Positions 18,598 through 27,268 of a DNA stretch of 64,000 bases are shown piece by piece; positions within the stretch are counted from its first letter, which is position 1; every line of letters begins with the position of its first letter. The position numbers and the translations under genes are program-made. The notes under the pieces are model-generated. The model was given only the letters and a program-made list of their open reading frames with translations. It was not told where the DNA came from and did not search any database. This stretch comes from CAYPKW01 sp964411425 (GTDB lineage: Bacteria; Pseudomonadota; Alphaproteobacteria; Dongiales; Dongiaceae): the NCBI GenBank assembly GCA_964411425.1, contig CAYPKW010000006.1, forward strand, positions 1-64,000, written 5' to 3'.

Positions 18598-19854
18598 CTA
18601 CTGATTCATCGAGGCGAAGAAGTCGGCGTTGGTCTTGGAGTGCTTCATCTTGTCCAACAGAAACTCCATCGCGTCGACCACACCCATCGGCATCAGGATG
18701 CGGCGCAGCACCCACATCTTGGACAGCGTGCCCTTGTCGACCAGGAGTTCCTCCTTGCGGGTGCCCGACTTGGTGATGTCGATCGAGGGGAAGGTGCGCT
18801 TGTCGCTGAGCTTGCGGTCGAGGATGATCTCGGAGTTGCCGGTGCCCTTGAACTCCTCGAAGATCACCTCGTCCATGCGGCTCCCGGTATCGACCAGCGC
18901 CGTGGCGATGATGGTGAGCGAGCCGCCCTCCTCGATGTTGCGCGCGGCGCCGAAGAAGCGCTTCGGGCGTTGCAGCGCGTTGGCGTCGACGCCGCCCGTG
19001 AGTACCTTGCCCGAGGACGGCACCACGGTGTTGTAGGCGCGCGCCAACCGCGTGATCGAATCCAGCAGGATCACCACGTCGCGCTTGTGCTCGACCAGGC
19101 GCTTCGACTTCTCCAGCACCATCTCGGTCACCTGCACGTGGCGCGAGGCGGGTTCATCGAAGGTCGAGCTCACCACCTCGCCCTTCACCGTGCGCTGCAT
19201 GTCGGTCACCTCCTCCGGCCGCTCGTCGATCAGCAGCACGATCAGGTAGACCTCCGGATGGTTGGCCGCGATCGAATGGGCGATGTTCTGCAGCATGACC
19301 GTCTTGCCGGTGCGCGGCGGCGACACGATGAGGGCGCGCTGGCCCCTGCCCTGCGGCGCGATCAGGTCGATGACGCGCGTGGTCAGGTCCTTCTTGGTGG
19401 GATCGGCGAACTCGAGGTTGAGCTTCTTGTCGGGATAGAGCGGCGTCAGGTTGTCGAAGTTGATGCGATGGCGCACCTTGTCCGGGTGCTCGAAGTTGAT
19501 GGTGTTCACCTTGAGCAGCGCGAAGTAGCGCTCGCCCTCCTTGGGCGAGCGCACCTGGCCCTCGACCGTGTCGCCGGTGCGAAGCGCGAATCGGCGTACC
19601 TGGCTCGGCGAGACGTAGATGTCGTCGGGGCCCGGCAGGTAGTTCGCTTCCGGCGAGCGCAGGAAGCCGAACCCATCCTGCAAGATCTCCAGCACCCCGT
19701 CGCCGAAGATGGCGACCTCGTTGTCGGCGAGGCGCTTCAGGATGGCGAACATCATCTCCTGCTTCCTGAGGTTGCTGGCGTTCTCGATCTGCAGCTCCTC
19801 GGCATAGGCCAACAGGTCGGCCGGCGCTTTTCGTTTCAGTTCCTGGAGGTTCAT
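18598..19854 (-). CDS. rho: Transcription termination factor Rho
   Basis: The 418-residue hexameric RNA helicase starts MNLQELKRKAPADLLAYAEELQIENASNLRKQEMMF. It has the cold-shock-like RNA-binding domain (FGFLRSPEANYLPGPDDIYVSPSQVRRFALRTGD) and an ATPase domain with Walker A PPRTGKT and Walker B VVILLDSITRLARAYN. The length equals the family standard. An in-frame upstream extension to 20073 is low-complexity and was discarded. About 265 bases separate the start from hemJ, room for its own promoter. Confidence 0.97.
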   Translation of the reverse strand: MNLQELKRKAPADLLAYAEELQIENASNLRKQEMMFAILKRLADNEVAIFGDGVLEILQDGFGFLRSPEANYLPGPDDIYVSPSQVRRFALRTGDTVEGQVRSPKEGERYFALLKVNTINFEHPDKVRHRINFDNLTPLYPDKKLNLEFADPTKKDLTTRVIDLIAPQGRGQRALIVSPPRTGKTVMLQNIAHSIAANHPEVYLIVLLIDERPEEVTDMQRTVKGEVVSSTFDEPASRHVQVTEMVLEKSKRLVEHKRDVVILLDSITRLARAYNTVVPSSGKVLTGGVDANALQRPKRFFGAARNIEEGGSLTIIATALVDTGSRMDEVIFEEFKGTGNSEIILDRKLSDKRTFPSIDITKSGTRKEELLVDKGTLSKMWVLRRILMPMGVVDAMEFLLDKMKHSKTNADFFASMNQ

Positions 19855-20119
19855 GGGAGTGACCTGGGGTTCGGCTGGCGGGAGGGAACCGGAAGGCTCG
19901 TCCGGCCGCGGGAGTGGGAAGAGATTTCGAGACCGCGCCCGAGCCCCCGAAGGCGGTCGCGGAATGTGGCGGTGTTGCTGAAAGGGGCCGGCGACGGCCC
20001 CGGAAGATGGGCTCGGGCTCCCTCGATAGCCAAAGCCGGCACCGCTGTCAAACGAAGTTTCGGCAGCCGCCAAAGGGTTCGTCGCGCCAGACCGCTAGCC
20101 TCTTATTCGTCTATCGCGC

Positions 20120-20551
20120 TCAAAACGGCCTCACAACGACCAGGATCACGATGCCGACCAGCAGCAGCGTGGGAGCCTCGTTCACCACGCGATAGAAGCG
20201 CGCCGAATGGCGGTTGCGGTCGAGGGCGAAGTCGCGGCGCCAGCGGGCCAGGGCGGCGTGCGCCACCTGCATCAACAGGAGCAGCGCCAGCTTGGCGTGC
20301 AGCCAGCCCTCGCCCCACAGCCCGCCCTGCCAGGCGAGCCACAACCCGGCCGCCCACGCCACGATCATCGCCGGGTCGATGATGGCGCGCAGCAGCCGGC
20401 GCTCCATGACCTTGAAGGTCTCGGACTGGGCCGAACCGCGCTCGGCGTCCGCGTGATAAACATAGAGCCGCGGCAGATAGAGCATTCCCGCCATCCACGC
20501 GATCACGGCGATGATGTGCAGCGCCTTCACCCACGGATAGACGGCGCTCAT
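20120..20551 (-). CDS. hemJ: Protoporphyrinogen IX oxidase HemJ
   Basis: The 143-residue integral membrane protein has about four helices: VKALHIIAVIAWMAGMLYLP, a middle pair around AMIVAWAAGLWLAW and LHAKLALLLLMQVAHAALA, and APTLLLVGIVILVVV. The early His in LHIIAVIAW and the Arg/Tyr-rich PRLYVYH match HemJ, the enzyme converting protoporphyrinogen IX to protoporphyrin IX in many alphaproteobacteria. Its ATG overlaps the hemH stop (ATGA), so hemE, hemH and hemJ, which catalyse nearby heme-synthesis steps, form one translationally coupled set. Confidence 0.92.
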   Translation of the reverse strand: MSAVYPWVKALHIIAVIAWMAGMLYLPRLYVYHADAERGSAQSETFKVMERRLLRAIIDPAMIVAWAAGLWLAWQGGLWGEGWLHAKLALLLLMQVAHAALARWRRDFALDRNRHSARFYRVVNEAPTLLLVGIVILVVVRPF

Positions 20552-21603
20552 GGCCCCACTCCCGCCAGCGGACAACGGCGCCCGGCCCGGCAGCGCCGGC
20601 CGTCCGAACTCGACAGCGGCCCCGGCGCCGCCAGCGCGTTGCGCACCAGGCGCGCCAGCGCCCCGATGAACTCGGGCGCCGTGCCCACCGTTGGCACGCG
20701 CAGGTAGAGCGGCACTCCCGCCGCCTCGGCCACCCGCCGGTAAAGGATGTCCAGTTCCACCAGGGTCTCCACATGCTCCGACACGAACGCGACCGTCACC
20801 ACCACCACGGGGCGGCCCTCGGCGCCAGCACGGCGGAGCTCATCGTCGGTGGCGGGGCCGATCCAGGCGAGCGGCCCAACCCGGCTCTGATAACACACCC
20901 GCCAGTCGTCGGGTGCGAGGCCGAGAGAGGCCGCCAGCGCCGCTGCCGTCTCCTCCACCTGGTCCTGGTACGGATCGCCGCGCTCCACCACGCGCTTGGG
21001 TAGCCCGTGCGCCGAGACCAACAGGCGCGGCCGACCTACGGCCTTGGCCTGCTCCCATCCGGGCGACGTCAGCCGCGCGAGCGCGGCGACGAACCCTCCG
21101 GCGGCCGGATAGCAGCACACCGCGCGCTCGCGCGCTACGATCCTGGCCCGCCGCGAAGCTCGTCTCCAATCCACCAGCGACGACGCGGTGGTCGTGCTGG
21201 AGAACTGCGGATAAAGGGGCAGCAGCACGACCTCGTCCGGCGCGAAGGCCGCCACCCTGCCGGCCACGGTGGCGCTCGCCGGCTGCCAGTAGCGCATGCA
21301 AGGGAAGACGCGCGCCTCTCCTAGGTCGGCGAGCGCCGATTGCAACGCGCGCGCCTGCGCCTCGGTGTTCGCCAGGATCGGCGAGCCGCCGCCGAGCTGC
21401 GCGTACATCGCACGCGCCGTCGGGGCCCGCCGCGCGGCGAGCAGGCGCGCCAGCGGCCGGCGCAGCGGCCAGGGCAGGCCCACGATGGCAGGATCCCCGA
21501 ACAGGTTGGCGAGGAACGGCCGGACCGCCTCCGGGCCGTCGGGCCCGCCGAGGTTGAACAGCACCACGGCAACGCGTGGCCGAGGCTCAGGGCCGCCAGC
21601 CAC
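20548..21603 (-). CDS. hemH: Ferrochelatase
   Basis: The protein of about 351 residues inserts Fe2+ into protoporphyrin IX. The start region VAVVLFNLGGPDGPEAVRPFL is characteristic. The catalytic His lies in LLVSAHGLPKR and the acidic metal path in VAFVSEHVETLVELD. A GTG at 21603, overlapping hemE by 17 bases, is the best start, because the open frame further upstream runs through hemE and is not family-like. The C-terminal 25 residues after LVRNALAAPG are low-complexity and may be dispensable. Confidence 0.93.
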   Translation of the reverse strand: MAGGPEPRPRVAVVLFNLGGPDGPEAVRPFLANLFGDPAIVGLPWPLRRPLARLLAARRAPTARAMYAQLGGGSPILANTEAQARALQSALADLGEARVFPCMRYWQPASATVAGRVAAFAPDEVVLLPLYPQFSSTTTASSLVDWRRASRRARIVARERAVCCYPAAGGFVAALARLTSPGWEQAKAVGRPRLLVSAHGLPKRVVERGDPYQDQVEETAAALAASLGLAPDDWRVCYQSRVGPLAWIGPATDDELRRAGAEGRPVVVVTVAFVSEHVETLVELDILYRRVAEAAGVPLYLRVPTVGTAPEFIGALARLVRNALAAPGPLSSSDGRRCRAGRRCPLAGVGP

Positions 21604-22642
21604 GCACTGTCTCCACGAGTTGCGCCACGTGCTCGGGCGGCGTGTTCGGCAGCACCCCATGGCCAAGATTGAAAACGAACCGCCGATCGGCGAGGGCGCC
21701 GAGAATGCGCTCCGCCTCCCGCCGCATCGGGCCACCGCCGACCAGAAGCGCCGCCGGGTCGAGGTTGCCTTGCAGCGCGGTATTGGGCTCGAGCGCCTGC
21801 GCCGCCCAGCCAAGCGGCACCGTGTGGTCGAGGCTGAGGCCGTCCATGCCATGGTATTCGGCGTACATCGCGCCGGCGCCGCGGGGGAAAGCGAGGATAG
21901 GGACATCGGCATGCGCCGCTTTCACCCGCCGCGCGATCTCGGCGACCGGCGCCACCGACCAGCGGCGTAGCTCGGGCTCCGCCAGCACACCCGCCCAGCT
22001 ATCGAAGATCTGCACGACCTCGGCACCGGCCTCGATTTGCGCGATGAGATGCCTGGCCACCGCGGCAGTCAGCAGGTCGATGAGGCGCTCGAACGAGGCG
22101 GGATCGCCGTATGCCCAGGCCTTGACCGTCGCGAAGTCCTTGCTGGCGCCGCCCTCCACCATATAGCTCGCGAGCGTCCACGGCGCGCCGGCAAATCCGA
22201 TCAACGCAACGCCAGGCGGCAGCTCGCGCCGGAGCATGCGGAGAGTCGCATACACAGGCTGAAGCGCCTCGTCCACCAATTCCATCCGCAGCAGCGCTGC
22301 CCCGGCCGGCCCGCCCAGCGGCGCCAGCAGCGGGCCTTTGCCGTCATCGAAGGCAACGTCCTGCCCCAATGCACGCGGTACGAGGAGGATGTCGGAAAAG
22401 ACGATTGCCGCGTCCATCGCATAGCGCCGGATCGGCTGCAATGTCGCCTCAACCGCGAGCTCGGGCGTGAGACAGAGGTCGAGAAAATTCGGCGTCTTTC
22501 GGCGCAACGCCCGGTATTCAGGCAGATAGCGTCCCGCCTGACGCATCAGCCAGATCGGCACCAGCCCATGCTTCCGTCCCGCCAGCGCCGCCAGCAAGGG
22601 TTTGTCGAGGAGTGGGTCGGACAATTGCGCAATTGGCCCCAA
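21587..22642 (-). CDS. hemE: Uroporphyrinogen decarboxylase
   Basis: The 351-residue enzyme decarboxylates uroporphyrinogen III to coproporphyrinogen III. Signature motifs are PIWLMRQAGRYLPEYR near the N-terminus and GFAGAPWTLASYMVEGG in the middle. The open frame begins at a TTG at 22642; a second in-frame TTG lies six codons later. It is the first gene of the hemE-hemH-hemJ set. In several alphaproteobacteria hemE borders the chromosome origin, and the ppsR homologue on the other side matches that arrangement here. Confidence 0.96.
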   Translation of the reverse strand: MGPIAQLSDPLLDKPLLAALAGRKHGLVPIWLMRQAGRYLPEYRALRRKTPNFLDLCLTPELAVEATLQPIRRYAMDAAIVFSDILLVPRALGQDVAFDDGKGPLLAPLGGPAGAALLRMELVDEALQPVYATLRMLRRELPPGVALIGFAGAPWTLASYMVEGGASKDFATVKAWAYGDPASFERLIDLLTAAVARHLIAQIEAGAEVVQIFDSWAGVLAEPELRRWSVAPVAEIARRVKAAHADVPILAFPRGAGAMYAEYHGMDGLSLDHTVPLGWAAQALEPNTALQGNLDPAALLVGGGPMRREAERILGALADRRFVFNLGHGVLPNTPPEHVAQLVETVRGWRP

Positions 22643-23160
22643 GAAGATCGCCCACTATACAATTTAGAGAATCCTTATTGTTGTAGTAGTAGGGGCGGTG
22701 CGAATCGAGGGTGGAAAATTAAACGGAGGAAGCCCCCAAGGCGCGTCGCGAGGTATACTGGGCTTGGGGATAAGACCCTGAAAGTGGACCACCCTCGAGT
22801 GCAAGGGTCTAGTGGTCCGATCCTGACAGAAAGTACTCTCATGGGGTATTTTCTGTCAGGTGAATCGGCCCACAAGCATATGAATGCTAGTGGTATTCAG
22901 CTTCCGACAAATGGTTCCCCCTCGGGAACCATTTGTCGGAACCATACCACTAGCCAGAGCGGCAAATGGAAAGATGAGGATTGCGGGGACAGAGGCCTGG
23001 GTAATGACGCCGATTCCCGTTGTGCGACGGGGGCGCATGGAGTTATCGACAGCGGGATGGCAGTAGGGAACGAATCGGGCGAACGGGGATCGATTCCACC
23101 CGCCGGCCGGCGGCGCCAAGCTATCCCCAGATGCTGTACCGATTGTCCGCAGGAGGGCAA
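22643..23160. other. Candidate chromosomal replication origin (hemE-ppsR intergenic)
   Basis: This 518-base gap lies between divergent hemE and ppsR (RP001 homologue), the position of the Caulobacter origin. It holds an AT-rich patch at about 22655-22692, unusual in this genome. DnaA-box-like 9-mers differ by one base from TTATCCACA: TTATCCCCA (minus strand, 22765-22773) and TTATCGACA (23043-23051). CTATCCCCA at 23121-23129 is weaker. TCCCCA, the Caulobacter W-box core, occurs twice within these. A 145-bp double-hairpin repeat occupies the centre. The parS sites are 10-12 kb away. The call rests mainly on synteny. Confidence 0.5.
22809..22953. repeat. CTAG-bounded double-hairpin repeat, copy A
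   Basis: The element starts CTAGTGGTCCGAT and ends ATACCACTAG. Hairpin 1 pairs GTGGTCCGAT (22812-22821) with ATCGGCCCAC (22864-22873) around an inner stem CTGACAGAAA/TTTCTGTCAG. Hairpin 2 pairs GCTAGTGGTAT (22886-22896) with ATACCACTAGC, with an inner perfect 18-bp stem beginning TTCCGACAAATGG (22902-22919 with 22924-22941). The same composite recurs inverted at 27269-27415. Confidence 0.9.
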
Positions 23161-24015
23161 GTGTTTCACCTTCATCTGGTCTCCGACGCCACCGGCGAGA
23201 CGATCGACAGCGTCGCGCGCGCCTGCCTGGCGCAGTTCGAAGGCGTCGAGGTGGCCGAGCACAACTGGACGCTGATCCGCACGCCCGGCCAGATGGCCAA
23301 GGTCCTCAAGGGCATTGAGGCGGATCCCGGGCTGGTCTTCTATACCCTGGTGAACGAACGCCTGCGGACCATGCTGCAGGAGGGCTGCCGCAAGCAGCAA
23401 GCTCCGTGCATCCCGATTCTGGAGCCCGTCATCGCCGCGCTCGGCAGCTTTCTCGGCATGAAGAGCAGCGGTCAGCCGGGGCGCCAGCACGAGATGGACG
23501 CCGAATACTTCGGGCGCATCGATGCCATGAGCTTCGCGCTGGCGCACGACGACGGGCAATCGAGCTGGGACTACGACGAGGCCGATGTCATCCTGGTGGG
23601 CGTGTCGCGCACCTCGAAGACGCCGACTTGCATCTACCTCGCCAACCGCGGCATCAAGGCGGCCAACGTGCCGGTGGTGCCGGGCTGTCCGTTGCCGACC
23701 GAGCTGCTGGGCGTGAAGCGTCCGCTCGTAGTCGGCCTCAGCAAGGATCCGACCCAGCTCATTCAGGTGCGGCGCAACCGCCTGCGTATGCTGGCGCAGG
23801 ACCAGGCGACCGAGTACGTCGATCCGGGCACGGTACGCGCGGAGGTGGCGACGGCGCGCCGGCTGTGCGCCGACCGCGGCTGGCCCGTCATCGACGTGAC
23901 GCGCCGCTCGATCGAGGAGACCGTGGCCGCGATCATCCAGATGTTAAACCGCCACCGGGCCGGCGAGCGGAACCCGACGGAGCTCCATACGCCGGAGGCT
24001 CCCCATGACGGCTGA
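23161..24015 (+). CDS. PPSR family (DUF299) pyruvate phosphate dikinase / PEP synthase regulatory protein
   Basis: The 284-residue bifunctional kinase/pyrophosphorylase controls PEP synthase or pyruvate phosphate dikinase by ADP-dependent phosphorylation. The N-terminus FHLHLVSDATGETIDSVARACLAQF and the P-loop GVSRTSKTPTCIYLANRG are diagnostic. I choose the GTG at 23161, preceded by a strong AGGAGG at 23151-23156; the ATG at 23131 and a longer frame from 23020 are alternatives. Its 3' end overlaps maf by 11 bases. This is the RP001 homologue that borders the origin in Caulobacter and Rickettsia. Confidence 0.93.
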   Translation: MFHLHLVSDATGETIDSVARACLAQFEGVEVAEHNWTLIRTPGQMAKVLKGIEADPGLVFYTLVNERLRTMLQEGCRKQQAPCIPILEPVIAALGSFLGMKSSGQPGRQHEMDAEYFGRIDAMSFALAHDDGQSSWDYDEADVILVGVSRTSKTPTCIYLANRGIKAANVPVVPGCPLPTELLGVKRPLVVGLSKDPTQLIQVRRNRLRMLAQDQATEYVDPGTVRAEVATARRLCADRGWPVIDVTRRSIEETVAAIIQMLNRHRAGERNPTELHTPEAPHDG

Positions 24016-24619
24016 CGTGACGGCGTCCGGAATCGTGCTGGCTTCGGCCAGCGCCGCCAGGGCCACCCTGTTGCGTGCCGCGGGCGTGGCGCTCGCGGCC
24101 GAGCCGGCCGCCATCGACGAGGGCGAGGTCAAGGCGTCGTTGCGCGCCGCCGGGGCGAGCGCCGCGGCGGCGGCCGAGACCCTGGCCGAGCTCAAGGCGC
24201 AGCGCGTGTCGCGGCGAAGGCCGGGCGCGCTTGTGATCGGCGCCGACCAGATGCTCGAGTGCGAGGGCGCTTGGTACGACAAGCCGGCCGATGCGCCGCA
24301 GGCGCGGGCGCAATTGCTTGCGCTGCGCGGCCGGCGCCACGAGCTTGCCGGCTGCGCCGTCGCCGTGCGCGATGGCCGGCGGCTGTGGCATCACCAGGAT
24401 CGGGCGCACATGACCATGCGGGCCTTCAGCGACGGGTTTCTCGACTGGTATCTCGCGGCCGTCGGCGCGGGCGCGCTGCAATCGGTCGGCGCCTACCGGC
24501 TGGAGGGGCTGGGCGCGCAACTGTTCCACAGGGTGGAAGGCGACTATTTTTCCATCCTCGGGCTGCCGTTGTTGCCGCTGTTGGAATTTCTGCGCGGCCA
24601 GCGGCTGCTCGACCAATGA
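24005..24619 (+). CDS. maf: Maf family nucleoside-triphosphate pyrophosphatase
   Basis: The 204-residue protein hydrolyses non-canonical or modified nucleoside triphosphates to the monophosphates. The N-terminal GIVLASASAARATLLRAAGV corresponds to the family LASxSPxR loop. VIGADQMLECEGAWYDKPADAPQARAQLLALRGRRHELAGCAV contains the catalytic Asp and conserved Lys, and VGAYRLEGLGAQLFHRVEGDYFSILGLPLLPLLEFLR closes the fold. It overlaps ppsR by 11 bases and aroE by four. Confidence 0.94.
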   Translation: MTADVTASGIVLASASAARATLLRAAGVALAAEPAAIDEGEVKASLRAAGASAAAAAETLAELKAQRVSRRRPGALVIGADQMLECEGAWYDKPADAPQARAQLLALRGRRHELAGCAVAVRDGRRLWHHQDRAHMTMRAFSDGFLDWYLAAVGAGALQSVGAYRLEGLGAQLFHRVEGDYFSILGLPLLPLLEFLRGQRLLDQ

Positions 24620-25464
24620 CGGCGCTGAGCGGGCGCGCGAAGCTGGCCGGCATCCTCGGCTGGCCGGTCGCGCACTCGCTTTCGCCACGCCTGCACGGCT
24701 ACTGGCTGGACCGTTACGGCGTCGACGGCGCCTACCTGCCGCTGCCGGTGCGCCCGGAACGTCTCGCGGAAGGGCTGGCGGCCCTGCTGCTGCTGGGGTT
24801 CCGAGGCGCCAACGTGACCGTTCCGCACAAGGAGGCGGCCCTGGCGGCGGTCGACGTAGCCACGCCGGAGGCGAGGCGCATCGGTGCGGTCAATACGCTT
24901 GTCGTGCTGGACGACGGGCGCCTAGAGGGGCGCAACACGGACGGCTTCGGGTTCCTGGAGAACTTGCGCGCCGGGGCGCCCGGCTGGAGCGCCGCGGCCG
25001 GGCCAGCCGTGCTGGTCGGCGCCGGCGGGGCCGCCCGCGCCATCGCGGCGGCGCTGCTCGACGCCGGGGCGCCGGAGGTGCGCGTGGTGAACCGCACCCT
25101 GGCGCGGGCCGAGGCGCTGGCGGCGGCGCTCGGCGGTCCGGTGCGGGTCATGCCATGGGCTGAGCGCCACAGGGCCTGCGCCGAGGCCAGGCTGCTCGTG
25201 AACGCGACCATGCTTGGCATGGACGGAACCGCGCTCGACCTCGACCTCGCGACGCTGCCGCCGGCGGCGGTGGTGAGCGACGTCGTGTACGCGCCGCTGG
25301 AAACGCCGCTCCTGGCGGCCGCGCGCCGGCGGGGCAACCGGGCCGTCGATGGCCTCGGCATGCTGCTGCACCAGGCGCGCCCGGGCTTCGCGGCGTGGTT
25401 CGGCGTGCTGCCGGAGGTGACGGACGAGCTGCGCCGGTTCGTGCTGAAGGACGGCCAGGCGTGA
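24616..25464 (+). CDS. aroE: Shikimate dehydrogenase
   Basis: The 282-residue NADP-dependent enzyme reduces 3-dehydroshikimate in aromatic amino-acid synthesis. Substrate-binding motifs are GWPVAHSLSPRLHGYWL and GANVTVPHKEAA with the catalytic Lys. The nucleotide-binding motif is VLVGAGGAARAIAAALLDAG, and the C-terminal DGLGMLLHQARPGFAAWFG is conserved. The start ATG overlaps the maf stop (ATGA) and the stop overlaps coaE (GTGA), so the run is translationally coupled. Confidence 0.96.
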   Translation: MTALSGRAKLAGILGWPVAHSLSPRLHGYWLDRYGVDGAYLPLPVRPERLAEGLAALLLLGFRGANVTVPHKEAALAAVDVATPEARRIGAVNTLVVLDDGRLEGRNTDGFGFLENLRAGAPGWSAAAGPAVLVGAGGAARAIAAALLDAGAPEVRVVNRTLARAEALAAALGGPVRVMPWAERHRACAEARLLVNATMLGMDGTALDLDLATLPPAAVVSDVVYAPLETPLLAAARRRGNRAVDGLGMLLHQARPGFAAWFGVLPEVTDELRRFVLKDGQA

Positions 25465-26069
25465 TCGTCGTCGGTCTCACCGGGTCGATCGGCATGGGCA
25501 AGAGCGCGGCGGGGGCGGCGCTGCGCCGCCACGGCATTCCCGTGCATGACGCCGATGCGGCGGTGCATCGCGCGATGGCGCCGGGCGGCGCCGCGGTGCC
25601 GGCGGTCGAGCGGGCTTTTCCGGGCGTGGTAGCGGATGGCGCGGTGGATCGGGGCGAGCTGGGCCGGCGCGTCTACGCCGACGAAGGCGCGCTGCGCCGG
25701 CTCGAAGCGATTCTGCATCCATTGGTCCGCCAATCCGAGCGCCGGTTCCTGGCGCGCCAGCGTGCCCGGCGCGTGCCGGTGGCCGTGCTGGACGTTCCGC
25801 TGCTGTTCGAGACCGGGGCCTGGCGGCGGTGCGCCGCGACCGTGGTTGTCAGCGCGCCGGGCTTCGTGCAGCGCCTTCGCGTTTTACGCCGGCGCGGCAT
25901 GACGATGGAGCGGCTGGCGGTCATCGAGGCGCAGCAACTTGGCGATGCTGGCAAGCGGCGGCGCGCCGATGCCGTGATTGCGACGGGCCTCGATCGCCGG
26001 GCGAGCCGGCGGGCGCTCCTCGCCTTCGTGGCGAGACTGCGCGGTGTACGCCGATCGCGGCCGTGGTAG
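25461..26069 (+). CDS. coaE: Dephospho-CoA kinase
   Basis: The 202-residue kinase phosphorylates dephospho-CoA in the last step of CoA synthesis. The P-loop is GLTGSIGMGKS at the N-terminus; VHDADAAVHRAMAPGG and VLDVPLLFETGAWRRCAATVVVSAP are typical. It starts with a GTG overlapping the aroE stop. A longer in-frame start at 25395 lies within aroE and is not family-like. Confidence 0.95.
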   Translation: MIVVGLTGSIGMGKSAAGAALRRHGIPVHDADAAVHRAMAPGGAAVPAVERAFPGVVADGAVDRGELGRRVYADEGALRRLEAILHPLVRQSERRFLARQRARRVPVAVLDVPLLFETGAWRRCAATVVVSAPGFVQRLRVLRRRGMTMERLAVIEAQQLGDAGKRRRADAVIATGLDRRASRRALLAFVARLRGVRRSRPW

Positions 26070-26077
26070 ATCGCGCG

Positions 26078-26755
26078 ATGCGCGAAATCGTCCTCGATAC
26101 CGAAACCACCGGCCTCGACCCGGCCGCCGGCCACCGCGTGGTCGAGGTCGGGTGCCTGGAGTTGGTCAACCACCTTCCGACCGGGGCCTGGTTCCAGAAA
26201 TACGTCAACCCCGAGCGCGACATGCCGGCGGATGCCTATGCCGTGCACGGGCTGTCGGATGCCTTCCTCGCGACGCAGCCGAAGTTCGCCGAGGTTGCCG
26301 ACGATTTGCTTCGGTTCATCGACACCGCGCCGCTGGTGATCCACAACGCGGAGTTCGACCTCGGGTTCATCAACCTCGAATTGGAGCGTCTCGGGCGGCC
26401 GCCGCTGGCGCGCGAGCGGGCCGTCGACACGGTGCAGATCGCGCGCCGCAAGTTCCCCGGCGCGCCGGCGAGCCTGGACGCGCTGTGCCGGCGCTTCGGC
26501 ATCGACAACGCGGCGCGCGAGAAGCACGGCGCGCTGCTCGACGCCGAGCTGCTGGCGGAGGTCTACCTCGAACTGGTCGGCGGCCGGCAGGCGGGTCTCG
26601 ACCTCGCCGGCGTCGAGACGCCGGCGGCGTCCGGCGGGCCGGCGGCGGCGAAAGGTGCTGCGCGGCCGCCTCGGATCTTTCGCCCGAGCGAGGCGGAGCT
26701 GGCGGCCCACGCGGCGCTCCTCGACCGGCTCAAGGGGCCGCTCTGGCGCTCCTAA
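26078..26755 (+). CDS. dnaQ: DNA polymerase III epsilon subunit (proofreading 3'-5' exonuclease)
   Basis: The 225-residue protein is a DEDDh exonuclease. It has the DTETTG motif at the N-terminus (IVLDTETTGLDP), IHNAEFDLGFIN, and the final HGALLDAELLAEVYLEL with His and Asp. The clamp-binding tail is the variable C-terminal part. It begins eight bases after coaE and its stop overlaps that of convergent secB by four bases. The ppsR-maf-aroE-coaE-dnaQ-secB order is typical for this class. Confidence 0.95.
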   Translation: MREIVLDTETTGLDPAAGHRVVEVGCLELVNHLPTGAWFQKYVNPERDMPADAYAVHGLSDAFLATQPKFAEVADDLLRFIDTAPLVIHNAEFDLGFINLELERLGRPPLARERAVDTVQIARRKFPGAPASLDALCRRFGIDNAAREKHGALLDAELLAEVYLELVGGRQAGLDLAGVETPAASGGPAAAKGAARPPRIFRPSEAELAAHAALLDRLKGPLWRS

Positions 26756-27243
26756 CCGCCGCCGCGCGCCGCGCGCTTCTTCGCCGCCAGCTTGCGCTCG
26801 CGATAGACGGCGCGGAAGTCGACCGGGTTGATGTTGAGGGCGGGAAAGCCGCCTTCCAGGGTGGCGTTATAGATGATGGCGCGCGCGAAGGGGAACAGCA
26901 GCGCCGGCGCCTTCGCCATCAGCATTCTCTTGGTTTCGTCGTTGTTGCCGCCGGGGACTTCGAACCGGCCGCGGTAATCCACCTCGACCGCATAGGCCGG
27001 CTTGCCGTCGATACTGGCGTTGACGCGCAGGCGCAGGCCGACCTCGTACACGTCGCCCTCGATCGGGTCGAGCGTGAGGTCGACCGAGACCTCGCCCGTG
27101 GGTCGCGAACTTCGCTCGGCGCCGGTCGGCGGCTGAAAGCTCTCGAACGACAGATCCTTCAGGTATTGCGCCCGCATCGTCAGCGGCGGCTTCGCCTGCG
27201 CCGATGGCTCGGGCGAGGGGCCGCCTGGCACGTGGTCCTGCAT
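26752..27243 (-). CDS. secB: Protein-export chaperone SecB
   Basis: The 163-residue chaperone holds preproteins unfolded and delivers them to SecA. Family features are MRAQYLKDLSFESFQPP, VGLRLRVNASIDGKPAYAVEVDYRGRFEV, and APALLFPFARAIIYNATLEGGFPALNINPVDFRAVYRERK. The C-terminus is a basic tail (KLAAKKRAARGGG). It is transcribed away from the repeat at 27269-27415. Confidence 0.96.
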   Translation of the reverse strand: MQDHVPGGPSPEPSAQAKPPLTMRAQYLKDLSFESFQPPTGAERSSRPTGEVSVDLTLDPIEGDVYEVGLRLRVNASIDGKPAYAVEVDYRGRFEVPGGNNDETKRMLMAKAPALLFPFARAIIYNATLEGGFPALNINPVDFRAVYRERKLAAKKRAARGGG

Positions 27244-27268
27244 TTCAGGGTTCCTTCACGCCGCCGGG

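Noticed and set aside
18640..20382. Long plus-strand frame opposite rho
   Set aside because: It is the antisense shadow of rho; the minus strand gives a full-length Rho with all motifs.
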